DNA of 64,000 nucleotides, from the NCBI GenBank assembly GCA_041397825.1, contig JAWKVX010000002.1:806001-870000 (forward strand), in the 5' to 3' direction. This document shows positions 61,837 to 64,000 of the stretch, in pieces. The notes below the pieces were generated by a model. The model searched no databases, was not told where the DNA came from, and saw nothing but the letters and a program-made list of their open reading frames with translations. The number at the start of each line of letters is the position of its first letter. The first letter of the stretch is position 1. This DNA comes from JANNSX01 sp041397825. Lineage in GTDB: Bacteria > Pseudomonadota > Alphaproteobacteria > Rhizobiales > Hyphomicrobiaceae. The position numbers and the translations under genes are program-made.

Positions 61837-62847
61837 TCACCAATAGCCGGCCGCAAAATAGCGGGTGATGTGAAAGAACAGCGGGGCGGTGAAGATGAGG
61901 CTGTCGACCCGATCCAGTATGCCGCCGTGACCGGGGATGAGCGCGCCGGAATCCTTGATGCCGAGATCGCGCTTCACCGCCGAGACGGAGAGGTCGCCGA
62001 AGAAGCCGCCGAGCGAAATGGCGAGGCCGATCAGTGCGACGTAGAGCCACCAATCGATCGTCAAAGCACCGGACGTCGACAGCTGTGGCAGCAAGAACGA
62101 GATAAGCAAGGCCGAGACCACGAGCGTGGTTGCCATGCCGCCGAGGAACCCTTCCCAGGTCTTGCCGGGACTGACCTTGGGGATGATCTTGTGCCGGCCG
62201 AACGTCTTGCCCCAGACATACTGCGCGACGTCGTTGAGCTCGGTCAGGATCAGGAGGGTCACGACCAGCGCCGCGCCTTCGGCAATGCCTGCCGTCTCTT
62301 TCGGCAGGACGAGCAGGTAGGCCAAATGACCGAGGCTATAGACCGTCGACATGACACCCCAATGCAGCGTGCCGACCGCCTTGAGAAAGCCATCGGTCTC
62401 GCCGAGCAGCACCATCGTCGAGGGGAGCGCCACGAACATCCAGACCGGCACCAGCACGATGAAGATGCCGTATTGCTCGGTCGCGATCAGCCAGAACTGC
62501 AGCGGTATTGTCGCATAGGCGAAGAAGAGCACCGCCCGATCCGCGCGTCGCGTCGGGATGATGGAGAGGTACTCCTTGAGGGCCAGGAAGCTGATGAAGG
62601 CAAAGAGCACCAGCGCCATCGTCCGGCCGACGAGCAAAGCACCGATGATCAGGGCGACGATCACCCACCATGAGCGCACCCTGAGCTCGAGTTCGCTCTC
62701 GCCCGCGTCGGCCCGCTCGCGAGAGAGATAGGCCGCCGCGAGAGTCGCCACGCCGAGGAGGATCACGACCGCCACGAGCACGACGAGCGTATTCGCGGTG
62801 AGGCCACCCCAGCTCGCAAGCCAGCCGATGAAGGGACTCTCGATCAT
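61837..62847 (-). CDS. Phosphatidate cytidylyltransferase-like protein (CdsA/YnbB type)
   Basis: A 336-residue membrane protein with about eight helices. The CdsA signature is complete: SVSAVKRDLGIKDSGALIPG then HGGILDRVDSLIF. SPGKTWEGFLGG is the other conserved loop. It makes CDP-activated lipid from phosphatidate and CTP. It overlaps the CDP-alcohol transferase by four bases, the same pairing as E. coli YnbA-YnbB. It is unlikely to be the housekeeping CdsA, which normally lies with uppS/dxr/bamA, but that cannot be checked here. Confidence 0.88.
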   Translation of the reverse strand: MIESPFIGWLASWGGLTANTLVVLVAVVILLGVATLAAAYLSRERADAGESELELRVRSWWVIVALIIGALLVGRTMALVLFAFISFLALKEYLSIIPTRRADRAVLFFAYATIPLQFWLIATEQYGIFIVLVPVWMFVALPSTMVLLGETDGFLKAVGTLHWGVMSTVYSLGHLAYLLVLPKETAGIAEGAALVVTLLILTELNDVAQYVWGKTFGRHKIIPKVSPGKTWEGFLGGMATTLVVSALLISFLLPQLSTSGALTIDWWLYVALIGLAISLGGFFGDLSVSAVKRDLGIKDSGALIPGHGGILDRVDSLIFTAPLFFHITRYFAAGYW

Positions 62848-63461
62848 GGGGTCGCCGATCCTGCATGGTCGAGCGCGGCGACCACGCGATTGCGAATGGT
62901 CCAGATGGCGAGGCCAGAGATCAGAAGCAGGATCAGCGTCGAAAGGATGCTGCCGGCGAGTCCCAGAGCGAGGAGGAAGGCCAGGAGACCGAAGGCAAAG
63001 GCCCGGTCGCTCTTGCCCATGGGGCCCTGGTAGCCCCGCGGTGCGCCGACGAGAAGCGCCGCGAGCCCGGTGCCCTCGACGATGAGGCCGAGCACCGCGG
63101 CGAGCACGGCGAGCGTCGCCGGCACCTCGACCACCAGCCCCAGAGGCAGGTAGAGTGCTGCGTCGGAGGCGAGGTCGGCGATCTCGTTGAGGAGTGCGCC
63201 GAGCGGCGAGGCGTGCCCGTGCTCGCGCGCGAGCATGCCGTCGACGGCATTGAGCGCCATCCGTGCCGCCAGGGCGACGACGACGAGGAGCAGCACGATC
63301 GACGAGTTTGGCAACGCCCAGAAGAGTGCGCCAACGCCCACGCTCATGGCCAGTGCGACGAGCGTTACCTCATTGGCGGTGATGCCGGCTGCCGCGAGAT
63401 CGGCGACTTTCGGTCGGAGCAGGCTCTGGAACCAGGGCTTGATATCGTAGAGCGTTGCCAT
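62844..63461 (-). CDS. CDP-alcohol phosphatidyltransferase family protein (YnbA-like)
   Basis: A 205-residue membrane protein with about six helices. The CDP-AP motif normally reads D1xxD2GxxAR...GxxxD3xxxD4. Here it is N71-AV-D74-G-ML-AR and later G88-ALL-N92-EIA-D96, so D1 and D3 are both Asn. I recall the same Asn pattern, and the GKSDRA block here, in E. coli YnbA, so this appears to be that subfamily. It would use a CDP-lipid from the overlapping CdsA-like enzyme and an unknown alcohol acceptor. GYQGPMGKSDRAFAFG is near residue 150. Confidence 0.85.
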   Translation of the reverse strand: MATLYDIKPWFQSLLRPKVADLAAAGITANEVTLVALAMSVGVGALFWALPNSSIVLLLVVVALAARMALNAVDGMLAREHGHASPLGALLNEIADLASDAALYLPLGLVVEVPATLAVLAAVLGLIVEGTGLAALLVGAPRGYQGPMGKSDRAFAFGLLAFLLALGLAGSILSTLILLLISGLAIWTIRNRVVAALDHAGSATP

Positions 63462-63475
63462 GTTCCGGTGTCCTC

Positions 63476-64000
63476 TCAGATGGCGTGACGGTGCTTGATG
63501 CCGGCCACGTAGGTCGTGATCAAATCGTCGATCAGAAGTGCGGCTGTGTCGGTCGTGACATTGGTCAGCTTGTCTGCGACCGACAGGGAGACGATGCCGT
63601 GCACGCTCGCCCAGAGCACACGTGCCGCCCGGATCCGCTCGCCCGCCTGTTCGGCGCGGAAGAACGGCTGCAGCGCCTGCTCGAGAATGGCAAGCAGCCG
63701 GCCGAGACGCTGGGCGTACCAGTCGGGCGTCTCGACCTCCTTCGGTAGCGTGTGCTCGAACAACATGCTCCAGAGCCGGCGATTGGCGAGCGTGAAGGCG
63801 AGGTAGGTCTCGGCCAGGGACCGGAGCCCGGCCTCAGGCTCGGCAGCGGGCGGCAGCGCCGTCAGCCTCTGCTCCAGCCGCTCGAGCACGCGCGCTTCCA
63901 CATGCAACACGACCTCGTCCAGATTGGCGAAGAGATGATAGATGGTTCCGGGCGAGTAGCCGATGCGGGTGGCGATGCCGCGTGCGGTCAGGGCAGAGAG
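63476..64000 (-). CDS. TetR family transcriptional regulator, 5' end beyond the window
   Basis: The frame is open to the right edge. The visible first residues read LSALTARGIATRIGYSPGTI followed by YHLFANLDEVV, the TetR helix-turn-helix with its YHLF recognition end; only the first helix is missing. The rest is a helical ligand domain with the LWASVHGIVSLSV segment, a WHG-type C-terminal domain. It ends 14 bases before the lipid transferase gene, so it probably regulates the module that follows. The ligand is unknown. Confidence 0.88.
   Translation of the reverse strand, partial: LSALTARGIATRIGYSPGTIYHLFANLDEVVLHVEARVLERLEQRLTALPPAAEPEAGLRSLAETYLAFTLANRRLWSMLFEHTLPKEVETPDWYAQRLGRLLAILEQALQPFFRAEQAGERIRAARVLWASVHGIVSLSVADKLTNVTTDTAALLIDDLITTYVAGIKHRHAI

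Overview
The window is high-GC, densely packed bacterial chromosome. It looks alphaproteobacterial: a split but otherwise classic division and cell-wall (dcw) cluster, an ftsZ-lpxC-bamD-ligA tail, a DUF1289 gene beside a TIGR02281-type retropepsin, a class III adenylate cyclase fused to TolB-like and TPR regions, and an iorA/iorB pair. I cannot place it below class; Rhizobiales or Rhodospirillales would both fit. I see no tRNA, rRNA, CRISPR array, IS element or prophage.

Layout. 1-5.0 kb: the 3' end of a RidA gene, then a minus-strand run read from 5040 down to 355 (histidine kinase, DUF1289 protein, two paralogous membrane-anchored aspartic proteases, phosphohexomutase). 5.1-9.3 kb: a secreted-type thermonuclease, the adenylate cyclase/TPR protein, a GST-like gene overlapping an Fe-S uracil-DNA glycosylase-like gene. 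9.4-21.4 kb: metabolic genes (Lrp regulator, YtcJ-type amidohydrolase, VOC protein, two flavin-dependent LLM monooxygenases, HpcH/HpaI aldolase, cyclase, iorA-iorB, SDR). 21.4-25.0 kb: mraZ-rsmH-ftsL-ftsI on the minus strand, behind a promoter carrying five phased MraZ-type boxes and a perfect DnaA box. 25.2-33.3 kb: an ABC exporter, UspA, small membrane, TerB, GST, BtuF-like, TPR and SnoaL-like genes, and zapE. 33.4-40.1 kb: a catabolic-looking set (ureohydrolase, Rieske oxygenase, class III aminotransferase, P5CR-like, 3HCDH-like and FAD-dependent amine oxidase genes). 40.4-60.2 kb: murE-murF-mraY-murD-ftsW-murG, murC-murB-ddl-ftsQ-ftsA-ftsZ, lpxC, bamD, ligA. 60.3-64 kb: a beta-hydroxyacid dehydrogenase, then a minus-strand lipid module (TetR, CDP-alcohol phosphatidyltransferase, CdsA-like, PlsC-like) running off the window.

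How they work together. The dcw genes make lipid II and the septal ring. Their usual order is broken between ftsI and murE. Flipping the segment from about 21.37 to 40.4 kb would restore mraZ-rsmH-ftsL-ftsI-murE exactly, so one inversion of about 19 kb explains the layout. Other points for a second look are the mraZ promoter region, the YnbA/YnbB-like lipid module, the Rieske/ureohydrolase cluster, an ftsZ without the usual C-terminal peptide, and the missing recN between bamD and ligA. All family assignments come from reading motifs by eye; no database search was run.
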